Shown in pieces: positions 9,998 through 21,305 of a stretch of 64,000 nucleotides of DNA. How positions within the stretch are numbered: position 1 is the first letter of the stretch; each line of letters opens with the position of its first letter. A program made the position numbers and the translations under genes. This DNA is from Neodiprion pinetum. Lineage: Eukaryota; Arthropoda; Insecta; Hymenoptera; Diprionidae. The stretch spans positions 21,048,470 through 21,112,469 of the forward strand of contig NC_060238.1 in NCBI RefSeq assembly GCF_021155775.2, read 5' to 3'. Under the pieces are notes generated by a model that was given only the letters and a program-made list of their open reading frames with translations, did not search any database and was not told the origin of the DNA.

Positions 9998-12441
9998 ATT
10001 TTTTTCTCAGTAAATTGGACCTTTTAAGTCCATGGATTCGACAGGTTAGTTTTTTTGGCCCACTCTAATATATATATGTATATATATAAAGTGTAAATTG
10101 TTAATATCCTTCGTTCTTATCATTTATTCATTCATTTATTCATTTCATTCAAGAGGTATCGATTGCAACAAAGATATTAGTAAAAAAAGAATAATACTAT
10201 TATAATTAGGATTGACCCGAGAGTCGCAATGCGGAAAAAAAAACACCCGATTTCTATTAAAAGATAAAAGATCAAGATGAAAGGTTGAAGAATGAATGAC
10301 GCGTTGAATGACATTAATTGCCGAAAGAGTACCGAACAGAGAGAAAGGTAAGTTGGCCGAGCAATTCCATAGAGGGAATTGTAATAATGGTTCGAAATGT
10401 CGCAGCGCTTATAAAGCCTGCATTCACCGATGAATCTAATTGGACGTCAAAGTCTGATTGATTTATCATAGGCATAGATTTGCTTCTCACATTAATCCCC
10501 GCATGCGTTTTCAGGTCATTTATAAATCTCGGATACGTTATTGTAAAACCATAGTTGAAACTAACCGCAACCGTACGATGAAAAAACTATACGTAGATCA
10601 ATCAATGCGTTCTATGATCGTTGCTCAACGTATGTACATTTTTCACATATTTTGTTGCACCTTTCAATCCGATCGGGGATTTCATTTATTTAACATTTTT
10701 TATTTATTTATTTATTTTTTTTTTTTTTACACGTATTCGGCTGCAAAATTTTTCCTCCAAATAAGAAACAAAAAAAAAACTTGTTACTAACGGGAAAAAA
10801 TATTTTTAGATGATCGGGTGAATTTTTTATGGAATTGTACTTCGAATTTGACCAGATAAAATTATAAAAGAGTGGTAAAAAAAAAAAAAAAAAACAAAAC
10901 ACTGAAAAATGGCAAGTTTCATATAATTTCACATGATTTCAGAAATTTGAATCGAATATTATAAAATTATGAATTTATAGAGAGAAGATCAATCATAACC
11001 AAGGTTATAAGATAATTCGTTTTTTTTTGATAATAATAATAATGCTAAAAAGTTGTCAATAGATTGGTTCTTTAAAAATTTGTGTAGGGAATTTTTTTTT
11101 TATTTCATATAGAACGATTTTTCTGAATACCTAAGAATATTTTTTTGGAATTTTCTGCTATCTTGAAGAACCCATTTTCAATACTGTTCTAAAATTTTGC
11201 AAAAATTGATCAAAAGTCTTGAATTTTCGGATAGGATTTCGAAAAATGATCAAACATTACACCGAAAAAGTTTTAGAGGCATGGAACGACAAATAATCTC
11301 ATGAAATAGAGCGTTGAAAAAATTTTGAATGACAAAATTATAGAAAATCAGCGAAAATTTCGAAAAAAAAAAAAAAAAACATTCACAGATATCGTGAAAA
11401 TTCAATAAATTCATTTTACACGAAGTAAAACAAAATTTCACCGAAGATTTGTTGCACAAATTTTTTTTTCAAAGAATTTATCAACAACTCTTTGGCATTG
11501 TGATTATTCAAAACGAATTATCTTATGAACTTAATTACGATTGATTTCCTTTAGATTTTTACATCTCATCGCCGAATTGTTCAATATTCTCACCGAGACT
11601 CACTTTCGGTTGGGAATATAAGTCCCATATTTCAAACACTCGCGAGTCGAAAATAAAAAAGTTAAGAAAATATTTTTTGTTCTGAACTGTTTCATCACAG
11701 AAAATGAGCCAAAAAAAAAAAAAACAAAAAAAGAAAAAAAAAAATTGTGGAAAAATCCGGTTCCTCGTTATTTATTTTTCCTAGTTACTCTCTCGTTCTT
11801 TACAACATATACCCGATTCCCGTAAACGCGTAAAGAGGAGTGGCGTTAATCGTTAAAAATTTGTAAGTTACACCCCGAATTTACAGTTATATTATACGAA
11901 CCGACTAACGATGAATTAGCGAGTGAAAACGCGGAGCAAATGTGTACAACAGGACACAAGAAGCCGACGCGACGACGAGATGAACGTATATTTACTTCAA
12001 AGAGATTTAGATCGTCGTGTAGAATTTTTACTGCGCGACATTAAAAGCTCGAGGGCATCGCTTCTCGAGCTTCGACGAATGAGAAAAAAAACAAAAAAAA
12101 AAAAATGAATAAAAAAGATTCGAATGCTCTCGATGCAGCTGCGATTCCTGCGAGTTAACTTCGAGCTGCGGATAATACGTCAAACATTCGACCGAATTAT
12201 GAATAAAAAGAGAGAGAGAGAGAGAGAAAATGAAACTGAAAACGAGCGAGAAATTGGAATATTTTTTATCGGACACTGTGAGGATTTATTTTTTATTTCG
12301 ATACAAATTATGCAATAACTTTTGACGATCATTTTCGCAGAGAATTTTTTTATTTCTTGCTGTAAATTTTATACTCGCAATATGAAACGATGTTCGGAAA
12401 TTTTCGCAATTTTTTTTTTTCATAAGGTACGCGCGTCCTTG
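9998..12441. other. AT-rich sequence, no gene seen
   Basis: TATATA words at 10068-10088, CATT/TTCA repeats at 10125-10150, and T/A runs near 10705 and 10877. A GC-richer patch at 10200-10460 includes a CTTATAAAGCC TATA-like word at about 10409-10419. (GA)n at 12209-12228. No frame is convincing. Confidence 0.55.
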
Positions 12442-12874
12442 TACACTGAGAAACATTTCATTTGTTGCGGTAACTAAAAAAACTCAGTAAAACAGATATC
12501 GTTAAAAAAACTGTTTGAATATTGTTGGGATTACGAAAAACGAGGAACGCCTAACTATTTTGCGCTATCGATCGATCCTTTTTTGGTTATTGAAACGCAA
12601 AATCAGTTTCTGAGGTTTACTATACTTTTTTAGTTAAACAAAGCTTTAACGTCAATTTATTCTTGCACGAGCGTTAAATTTTCGCAACAGTCGCAAGAAA
12701 ATCTAGCAACAGTGATCGTCATGAGAAAGAATAGTAACGGATACCAGAATTTCCGGTAACAGATGGAAAACTAATTTTCATTTTCTACCTGGAATTATAT
12801 TTTTCGATTGTGGTAAAGAATGAAAATAATTAAGGACTGATCGGTAATCGGAAATAAAAATCTCTCTCAATGTA
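12442..12874 (+). mobile_element. MITE-1 copy, full length
   Basis: TA then CACTGAGAAACATTTC at the left, AAATCTCTCTCAATG then TA at the right, with all internal landmarks of the family in order (GCAACGCAAAATCAG is replaced by GAAACGCAAAATCAG). The inverted termini and flanking TA fit a Tc1/mariner-type non-autonomous element. Confidence 0.9.
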
Positions 12875-14460
12875 ATTCAATATTCAAATTTTAAACACGT
12901 TTAGCAAGCAGCTTTCCACCTGTTGCCGGATAATCGGAATGAATACCGCAAGTGCCTTAAATCGATACGAAAGTAAATTAGAATTATTAGTAAGAGAAAA
13001 AGTCGAAGGAATTAATCGAACGAAGGCTTACGAGGCGATAGTGAAACGAATCGAGTAAAATTCGATCCAAATATTTTGCAGGAAAACATTTTGGATCGTG
13101 CTGATCTTTTCTTATTTCAACTTTGTGATAACTTTAATACACAGACGATTAAAGAGCTTTGCGTACATCCCCTTTAAAAGAAACGCGATGAGCTCGGAGA
13201 AAAGTTTGTGCTTACATTCGTTGTCGAACAAAATTTCCTAAAATCTAAACTAAATTACTGTACTGCTTACAATAAACTTCAGAAGCTAATGCTTGCTTAA
13301 TTTGTAGTAATTTATTGGTTACAATCTTCAATTAGAATGAATATATGTATGACTAAAAAAACGACTTCAATTTATGCATTCCAAAAAAGTATTAACTATT
13401 TCGTAGGATAAGTCGAATCGTTTGTATCCATAAAATATTTTCGAAATTAGTCAAAATTCTAGTATAATAGTTTTCTTTTTGTTGGAATAAATAAAATTAC
13501 TTTCAACGTCACTTACTTTTAACAAAAAAAAAAATAAAAACATTTTAACACAATAAATCATTTTTTTCTCCAAAGTTTTACAATCTTGTTCTCTAGATCT
13601 TTAGATCATTTTGATTATTACAGTAGAACGATTTGTTCGGAAATTAATAAATTTAAATTCTTCATCTTGATTAGATCATTTGAAAATATTCTCACTTTAT
13701 TGCTGTTTTGATTATTACGTTTTTCACACGGCATTTTTTACTCTCGAATTACACCAAGAATTATGTTGATAAATATCAATATCAATAAAGTTGAAAAAAG
13801 AATGTTGCCAAAATATTGATTTATTTCAAATCGCTCACCAATTGTGCTAAAAGAAAAAAAAAAAAACAACATACAATCGTCAAGTAAGATTATTAGTTTC
13901 ATAGCAGAAAAACATACCTTATCGTCAATAAATTATCCACTAAGGATTGCTGTTGTAATAATTTTTTTTTTAGTCAAATAAAAAAGTTTTAATTTAGATA
14001 CTTATATTTCATTGATAAGAATTTTTCATCTTTTACCACCCAATCGACTTCTATTTCAGAAAATACAGTTTCGGTGATCGGCATTTGTTTTTTAAAATTT
14101 GATTCACTTGGCATAAAATTGTAAAACGTATTAAAAGATTATTGTTAAAAATATTCCTCGGCAAGTTTTCCAAAATCCTTCCAACGTTCCACTCGAAGAT
14201 TGAATGAAGATTGACAAACTACGTTATAACGCAAAATTATTCTTTGCTGTTTACAGGAACAGAACGAAAAAAAAAAAAGAAATACGTAAGATATGCTCAG
14301 CGAATTTTCTTGAAGAAAAAAAATGCTCTTCTTACGGGGTTGCGTAAAACGTGGTTTATTATAAATAAAAATTACGCATTCACCTGGGCGCGAAAAGGGT
14401 TGCTTGATGCGTGACGATGGTATAAAATTTTTACCATGAAAATTAATACCGCGGTCGTGT

Positions 14461-14463
<3 letters not shown>
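12875..14463. other. AT-rich sequence, no gene seen
   Basis: Unique AT-rich DNA with A/T homopolymers. No open frame longer than about 65 codons and no regulatory motif I would defend. Confidence 0.6.
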
Positions 14464-14540
<77 letters not shown>

Positions 14541-14550
14541 GAGAGAGAGC
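14464..14550 (+). repeat. Long interrupted (GA)n microsatellite
   Basis: About 85 bp of GAGAGA with AAGAGAGAAA interruptions. Confidence 0.95.
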
Positions 14551-15105
14551 GGGGCGGCGATTTCGGGTCGGTTGGATGTTTGTCTAGGGATGTTTGGCGC
14601 CTGGGATATAATTAAGGGAAGCGTTTGATAAGCCGGGAGCGTATGCCTTAGCTCAATGTTCCCTTAAGGGTGGAATTTAGATTATGCAACCCCTAAATTT
14701 TCGGCTCTCGTTCCGCGTACTCGTCGTTCCATGCCCGAGTAACAAGTCTTCTTGCAAAGAAGGCGAGTGTAATTTTCACCCTCACGCTATAGGCGGAATA
14801 AGGCAAGTGGTTATAATAATGCCGGGACTGATTGATCGTCGAATGCTAATTACTCGGGGAGAAACACGTGCGATCGGTTTGTAGTTCATCGCGATATTGA
14901 CCCCTGACCTCGAAATCTAAGATAAGAAAACTGAATTAGGTATTCAAAACGGGCAGCGAAAAAGAGCGGATATGCCTTTGGAACGATTTAAAAGCGCGTT
15001 TATACGCTTCGAAAACACCGAGTTGACGGCTCACGAAATTTCCGGGGAAAAACAAATAGTTGCAAGCCTTTTTGCGAAACGGTGGTGAAAATTGTAAGCC
15101 AATAT
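14551..15105. other. GC-richer non-coding patch, possible regulatory sequence
   Basis: Composition is more balanced than the flanks. It contains homeodomain-like TAATTA/ATTA words (ATAATTAAGGG near 14610, CTAATTACTCGG near 14850) and CACGTG at about 14866. A plus-strand frame at 14684-14884 shows no family signature. This is a candidate enhancer by composition only. Confidence 0.25.
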
Positions 15106-15740
15106 GTGAGGGATCATGGTGACTGACGTTAATGATGAGGGTGAAAATAGATTGTCATCAATAACCCAAGTCGAGAATAACCCAAGTCAGAAATAACCTA
15201 AAATGGAAATAATCTAACCAACAATAACCCAAGTCAAAGGTAACCCAAAATGGAAATAATCTAACCAACAATAACCCAAGTCAAAAGTAACCCAAAATGG
15301 AAATAATCTAACCAACAATAACCCAAGTCAAAAGTAACCCAAAATGGAAATAATCTAACCAACAATAACCCAAGTCAAAAATAAGCCGCGACTAAAATTG
15401 ACCCAGTACAAAAATAGCCTCGGACAAAAATAAGTCAAGTCAGAAATAACCCAAACAAAAATAATCCAAGACGAAATTAACCCGAGACAAAAATAACTGT
15501 AGTTAAAAATAACTCAAGCGAAAATAATCCAAGGCGAAAATAGCATCAGAAAAAAATAACTCAAGTCGGAAATAACACGAACGAAAAGAATGCAAGACGA
15601 AAATAATTTCAGACAGAAATAACTTAAGTCAGGAATAATCCAAACGAAAATAATCCAAGACGAAAATAAGCCATGACAAAAAAATTGGCAAAACATTAAA
15701 TTACATTGAATTAAATGCAATGAAATTAAATATTAAGTGT
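15106..15740 (+). repeat. Minisatellite-bearing interspersed repeat, copy 1 (16-bp units)
   Basis: Degenerate tandem copies of a roughly 16-bp word of the type AATAACCCAAGACAAA fill 15161-15690. The first part is a higher-order repeat of 47 bp (three diverged 16/16/15-bp words) with near-identical units starting at 15177, 15224, 15271 and 15318 and a partial one at 15365. The left flank (GTGACTGACGTTAATGATG...GTGAAAAT) and right flank (TTGGCAAAACATTAAATTAC) recur, inverted, around the array at 48896-49510. The minisatellite is therefore part of a dispersed repeat. Confidence 0.85.
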
Positions 15741-16430
15741 GATATTTTTTATTGCACGGACGAAAACTCGCTGCTTTTAATTTCGTGTTTTAAATCAAGT
15801 TCAACATTTTTGTCCGAACATCGAATTAGATTTAGAAGCTTGTTTTCTAATTCCACGTTCGTTTAACTCCTGAATTATTGCATGGCTCGACAATAAGTTT
15901 ATTATTCAAACCGAGCCTCAACTTTCCTCCGTTATTTCAGCAATAATTACCATCTTAACGTTTACTTTTTAGTCATTAATAAAACCTTCCAACCTTTAAT
16001 ATACATTCTCCGTAAGAGTTTATCAAAGCTTTTCTTCCCGATATAGGAAAAATCGATTTTTGGGATCGGCAAAAAAGATCATCAAGAATGATTCAGTTTC
16101 GTTTACACTGTACAAAAGAATTATCTGTATCATTGAAGAAGAAAAAAAAAACAAAAAAAACAAATGTTTAAATCGATCTGAAAACTTGTCGTAAAATCTG
16201 TCAAAAAATAACTATTCAATGATAGTAATAGTCGCTACGATGAAAATTTATTGAAAAAAATCTCGACTTTTCTGCAGAACTTTACCGAAAGGAAAAAAGA
16301 AATGCCGTGGATTCAGATTCGCGATAAATAAGTACATTGCATCGTTCCGTAGAGTGGAATCAAGACGTTTGATCGGTTTGTCTCTTGCCAATCTTTGTTC
16401 GATTTCGTTTTATTCTCTCCCCGCGTCTTG
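15741..16430. other. AT-rich sequence, no gene seen
   Basis: No coding frame and no repeat match noticed inside the window. Confidence 0.55.
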
Positions 16431-16436
16431 GGCAGG

Positions 16437-16495
16437 TATATAAATTATTCAAACGATTTCCGCCACTTAAGAAGACACGTTCATCAGCTCAGACG
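16437..16495 (+). promoter_or_regulatory. Candidate TATA/Inr/DPE core promoter
   Basis: TATATAAAT at 16437-16445 sits 28 bp before a CCACTT initiator-like word (A at 16465). AGACG lies at 16491-16495, close to the +28 position of an arthropod downstream promoter element. The spacing is good. Each word is common in such DNA, and the following plus-strand frame (ATG at 16701 to a stop at 16890) has no recognisable domain. Confidence 0.2.
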
Positions 16496-17474
16496 TTTCG
16501 GATCACAGAATCGTTTCCGATTACTTGAAGACTAAAGGAAGCAAAAAGGAATCGAATCGATTGCAGTCAAGGCCGTGTTTTTTCCCGCAATTTGTTCCGC
16601 GCTTTCCACCCACGCGTTTCCTTCGGTGCTCAGCACCGGTTAATCGTTGTTCAGGAACTTAATCAGCGGTGTAGAAATCAGCATTTCGAGTAACATTTCC
16701 ATGACAATCTTAACGCCGTTTAAAAAGCAAAAACAACCCTGTTTTAATATCGTTAGACGAAATTTTCACAAATATTGTACGACTGATTTTATTCACCAAT
16801 GTCAACGGGATGATAGAAAAATTTATAATCTCAAAGATTTTCGGCACAAATTGGAAAAATTGGATAAAAAATTCACGCCAATTTGCAAATAATCCGGAAT
16901 TAAAGGTAGCCGCTAAATTTCTATTTAAAAATTATCCAACTTTTTTTTTTTATTCTCCGCTTTCCTAATCGCAGATGGAAAAAAATTCTTTCAAAAATCT
17001 ATTAAGTATAATCCACTTGACACAGGCGTGAAAATTTTTCAGCCGAATAAATTTTCCGATACACAGATTTGCATTTAGATGCGTGGATTGATGAAAACAA
17101 GAAAAAAAAAATGTTCGAGAGTCAAACGATCCCGATTAAGTGACGAAGACAAAAATTTGCAAAACTTTTGAGCAATAATTAATATTACTTAAAAAATTAA
17201 AATAAAAACGGCTAAAAGTATTGCGACAATTTCCTCAAACTAACATAAAATTCCTCGAAGAATCCGAGACTTTGTTTTTTTTTTTTGTTTTTTTTGTTTC
17301 TTCGTGAAAAAATCGGCGTTAATTTCCCTTCCAGCATACCGTTTTCCGCATTTTATTCGACACGTGCGAGTTTAAGGAACTCGCAAACGACGCGTAAGAG
17401 CGACTTCTAAGCAACCGAGCCGAAGCCGAACCTGTTTCAACGACGGCGATTCCTTAACCGTATTATTGTTTCAG
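16496..17474. other. No recognised gene; mixed composition
   Basis: A GC-richer patch at 16500-16660 would be the leader if the promoter above were real. A perfect hairpin TGCGAGTT-taagg-AACTCGCA lies near 17366-17386. The rest is AT-rich. Confidence 0.45.
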
Positions 17475-17625
17475 GGAATCAGCCTCGCCGCTTCCACCAG
17501 CGAAGAGTAGCTAAGATGCTTTGCTATTTTGTCCATCTCTAGTCTCGGGGACTCGTTTCAAGGCGATAAACTTTACCGATCGAACCGCGCGGCGCGAGAA
17601 CAACACGCGGAATTTATTACGTCAC
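17475..17625 (+). other. Candidate non-coding exon between good splice sites
   Basis: TATTATTGTTTCAG immediately before 17475 is a strong acceptor, and CAC|GTGAGT at 17625/17626 is a good donor. The 151-bp GC-rich block between them has stops in all three frames, so if spliced it would be an untranslated exon or a final exon. The donor overlaps TTACGTCACGTGAG (17617-17630), a CRE plus E-box composite. Confidence 0.2.
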
Positions 17626-17630
17626 GTGAG

Positions 17631-18565
17631 TCGATTCTCCGTGTCGCGGAATAAAATACCTGGGGAAGAACATCGACTTCGATTCTGCGGCATCGTTAAA
17701 TTTGACTTTTTTTTTTTCTTCTTTTCTTTTTTTTTTTTTTTTGGTCAATTCCGAAGCGATTTTATTCGTGAAATTATCATCAGTTGCAACAATTATAAAT
17801 TTCTCATCAACTGACAAAAGAAAAGAGAAAGAAATCGAACGCGAGCGAAATGTCTGCGGTGAATTTATGATCCGTAAAAATTTTTTTCTTCAACGATTAA
17901 TTAGGCCTGACTCCCGAGTTTTTGGAAAAAAACTTTGCGATCACTTTTGATTATTAAAAAATTTCATGTGATTTTGTAAAATGATAACCGATTAATCTTT
18001 TAGATTCAGGGATAAAATGTTACTTCAGGATTAAAAGATAAGAAAATACCAAAGACGTGATGCGAGACTTTTGATTGATCAAACTTATTGTCAGAACCGA
18101 TTTTCGTTATATTCTTGATGGCATTGAGATGAAAAATTAGAACGAAATCTTACATCAAAATTTTGCCTAAAATTTCAGAAATCGTGATGAATTTTTCTGA
18201 CAAACAAATTGAAGAATAATTGTCAACGAGTTTATGGGTTCGAGAATAATTAGCTCTCTCTTTTCCTACGAAAAAAGAAAACGAATTGAAAAACAAGCAC
18301 AAAATTACGACAAATATTTATTTTAAAAGTCACTAGCAAAGAAATTCAAACATCTTACACAGGTATTTCAATCCAGGAACAAAATGAAAATTCCTGAAAC
18401 TTGCAATTAGTTTTTTAGATAAATCGAAGGATTTTATTTCTCTTTCACGAGTTGAGAAAAAGTTGCATACAAATATCTGTGAAAATTTCAGTGAAACTAT
18501 TTGTGAAGATATTTTCAATACATAGCTAACAAAAATTTCAAAAATTCTTTTCAAAGTTTACAGCA
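17631..18565. other. AT-rich sequence, no gene seen
   Basis: T-rich tract at 17709-17742 and otherwise unique AT-rich DNA. Confidence 0.6.
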
Positions 18566-18721
18566 TACCGAAACAAATTTCATTTGTTACGTTAGGTAGA
18601 AAAATTCAGTAAAACAGGCATCGTTAAAAAAAAACTGTTTGAATATCGTTGGAACTACGAAAAACGAGGTACGCGTAAAAGGATTGAGCGGTAACCTGAA
18701 ATAAAAATTTCTCTCAGTGTA
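18566..18721 (+). mobile_element. MITE-1 copy with large internal deletion (156 bp)
   Basis: TA plus a degraded left terminus, then CATTTGTTAC, AAACTGTTTGAATATCG and ACGAAAAACGAGGTACGCG, then directly GATTGAGCGGTAACCTGAA and AAATTTCTCTCAGTG with TA. About 275 bp of the family's interior are missing, while both ends and both TA flanks remain. Confidence 0.85.
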
Positions 18722-19209
18722 CAAATAAGAAAAAAAAAAAAAAACAAAAAAAAAAGAACCAACTCGTTTATTTTCATTTCCCATCTAATTCGTAGAATAA
18801 TTATCCTTACAGCTGGTAAATTTTCGATAAAATTCAAAGACGCCCGTAAAGTTGTATCATCCGAAAACACTGATTTCTTCATGCGCGACAAACTTTCGCA
18901 TCGGAATAATATTCGGCGATTTTGGCGTATACACATACATTACGGGCGAAGGGCAAAGGACACTTAAAAGTCGGTGGAATCGATTTTCGATTTACGCCTC
19001 CTCGCCACGTCGTCGGTAGCAGATTGGCTACACATGCGTGCATGCGTGTGTCTGTGTGTGTGTATAGAGGAAGGTATAAAGTACCGACAAGAAGATGGCT
19101 GGCCGTGTGTGCCATCCGAGTACTCGAACGGATATACACTCGCCGCTGGTTGACCGCTTCGCGTATTATGTCGTCGCAATAAACGACGTGAGTTATGATC
19201 CCCCTGAGA
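18722..19209. other. No confirmed gene; GC-richer patch with TATA-like word
   Basis: The plus strand has GGTATAAAGT at about 19072-19081. An ATG at 19095 opens a frame running through a GAC|GTGAGT donor-like site at about 19188 into the poly-G tract. The ATG is too close to the TATA word for an ordinary promoter, so I do not call a gene. Alternating GT/CATGCGTG words lie near 19031-19063. Confidence 0.35.
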
Positions 19210-19237
19210 GGGGGGGGGGGGGGGGGGGGGGGGGGGG
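19210..19237 (+). repeat. G28 homopolymer
   Basis: Twenty-eight consecutive G on the plus strand after GAGA. Frames through it translate as polyglycine or polyproline and are not genes. It could form a G-quadruplex. Confidence 0.95.
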
Positions 19238-19469
19238 AGAATTTTTCCTTTTACCCCAAGAAAGTGCATCGAAAATCAATTCGGGTGATACGAGTTGGTG
19301 AAAGAGAAAACAAAAACAAAAAGCACAAAACCAACAAGTTCAAGCGAAAAAAGATCGACAATCAATATATCCAGAATGTGAATTTCGAAAATCGATTTTT
19401 CATTTTCGACAAATATTCGTTCAATTAAAAGATGAAACCTCATACCGGGACAATATATTGAAACTTGAA

Positions 19470-19775
19470 AGTCAATTGCGCATGCGCGAGTCTTAACGGC
19501 TGTTCGCGCAGGCTGGCCAACCCGAGTTTTCACCTGTCAAACCTTCTTTCCGCCGGCGATGTGGTTGACAAACGAATTTTCGAGGTTAGAATCACAAATA
19601 ATTGAGACAGTGACCCGGAAAGGTTTCGGAAGCATTTGTTATTTGGTCGGAAAGTCGATTCTTCAATGAACGATCGGAATTTAATTCTTTACGCTCATTT
19701 TGCGTACGTTGGCCGGCCTGCATCGCCAAATTTCACCGACCAATGAGATTTAATTATTTGCCGCATGCGCGGTTT
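19470..19775. promoter_or_regulatory. GC-rich patch with two NRF-1-like palindromes
   Basis: TGCGCATGCGC at 19477-19487 is an exact core of the NRF-1/erect-wing palindrome. CCGCATGCGCGG at 19761-19772 is a close variant. Both lie in DNA clearly more GC-rich and less repetitive than the flanks. NRF-1 sites mark TATA-less promoters of housekeeping genes. No adjacent coding exon was recognised. Confidence 0.3.
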
Positions 19776-21035
19776 ATTTTCAAGTTTCAAGAGATTCTCC
19801 CGGTATATATACATATATATATGTATATATATACATATTCATGGTAACGAATATTGATTTTTTTTTAAATCAAATCACCTCTAACAAAAAAATGTTTCAA
19901 ACGTTCCTTTTCTTTTCTTTTTTTTTGTTACTCGTCATTAAAAACATTTCTCCTGCGTTTGAGCCAACGAAAAAAAAACCATGCAATATACAAGTAACTA
20001 CGGAAATTATTTGCGACAAAGTTTCTCTGCCCGTAGTAATAATTTCTGCATCGGGTACTGTACAAAGGTGTAGAAATTTCATCTCGACAATAATAAACCA
20101 AAGTTGATAAAAGGCTTTCGAAAGAAAAAAGGAAGATTCTAAAATGCTTCGGAAAGTTTGATCGAAACTTGAACTGATTTACAGAAGAGTTTTCGAGTGT
20201 AAAAAAAAAAAAAAAAAAAAAACAAGAGAGAAAACAAAAATCCGGGTCACATCGACGAAGCGAAGATGTGATCGTATAACGAACTTCTTCCTGGATCCGA
20301 TAACACATAAAAACGTGTTCGATGTATGCACATATATGTATATATATAAAATAATAATAATAATAACAATTGTTGGAAAGTCGTCGAGGAGTGAAAATAA
20401 TTTCAAAGTGCATCGCCGTTCATGATGGAAAAGTGGAAAACTTGGGGAGGTGTATAATTTTCGCGCCAACGAGAGTCCGGCTCGAGTTTCTCAACTATTT
20501 TCCAAATTTACCGTCGGATAATAATCTCGTTGAGAAACGTTCGGTGAGAAACGATTTCTCCGGAGTATTTCGCTTCCGCATCTTAAAGAAACTTTCCGAC
20601 CAATTTTAGAAATAAAAAAAAATGAAAAAAAAAAAAACTTCCACACGTTACAACACGCGGGATACGCGAGGACACAAAATTGTCAAAACTTTTGCCAAAA
20701 ATATTGCCACGAATTCGCGACGCGTTTTCATTTCTTCATTTCGCAAATCTTTTCACAACGGAGAGACTTCTTTCCCACGAGTGAATTGCTTTCAACGGTA
20801 GGGAGATGAAAAAAAATAAAAATAAAAAAAAAAAAACGATTTTGCCAATATTCGTATCTTATTTCAAATGATTCTTTCCGATTTGTAATCGTATTTGTTT
20901 TTTTTTTTTTTTTCAACAGATTCCAGACAAATTTTCACGCATCCATTGAAACTTGCCACATAATTATGATAATTAAAAATTATTATTACATTCTAATTAA
21001 ATTATTAATTGCATTGAAAATTATCCGTTCAGTCT
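19776..21035. other. AT-rich sequence, no gene seen
   Basis: A palindromic TATATACATATATATATGTA tract lies at 19804-19835, an A run at about 20201-20222 and AAT repeats at 20348-20367. A plus-strand frame at 20370-20609 has no recognised domain. Confidence 0.55.
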
Positions 21036-21122
21036 CTGTGTAAAAAATTTGATCGTTGATTTTTGTCGACCGTGTAATTGGGCTTTGCCCGTATTCGAAA
21101 TAAATAAATAAATAAATGAATA
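21036..21122 (+). mobile_element. Possible 3' stub of a non-LTR retrotransposon
   Basis: TTGGGCTTTGCCCGTATTCG followed at once by (AAAT)n is the arrangement seen at the 3' ends of several Jockey/R1-type insect LINEs, where a small GGGC..GCCC hairpin precedes a simple A-rich tail. No upstream reverse-transcriptase frame remains, so the insertion would be severely 5'-truncated. The alternative is a chance hairpin next to a microsatellite. Confidence 0.4.
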
Positions 21123-21274
21123 AGTAATTCTTTTTCCCAATCGATAATTTTACGAACATAACTGAACTGTAAATGCAGTAAAACCAAAATAACAATCGTG
21201 GCAATCGTCGAAAGATCGACCTTAATTAAGCGAATCGTACTTTGTAAAAAAAACAAGTAAAAAATACGTATCCC

Positions 21275-21305
<31 letters not shown>

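Noticed and set aside
10409..10419. CTTATAAAGCC as a TATA box
   Set aside because: No initiator or coding exon at a sensible distance. TATA-like words are frequent in this DNA.
15177..15420. Regular repeat spacing that could suggest a CRISPR array
   Set aside because: Units are direct head-to-tail tandem copies without unique spacers, in a eukaryotic context. This is a minisatellite.
15514..15720. 68-codon minus frame with repeated hydrophobic motifs that looks membrane-like
   Set aside because: It is the 16-bp minisatellite read on the minus strand. The apparent membrane repeats follow the DNA period.
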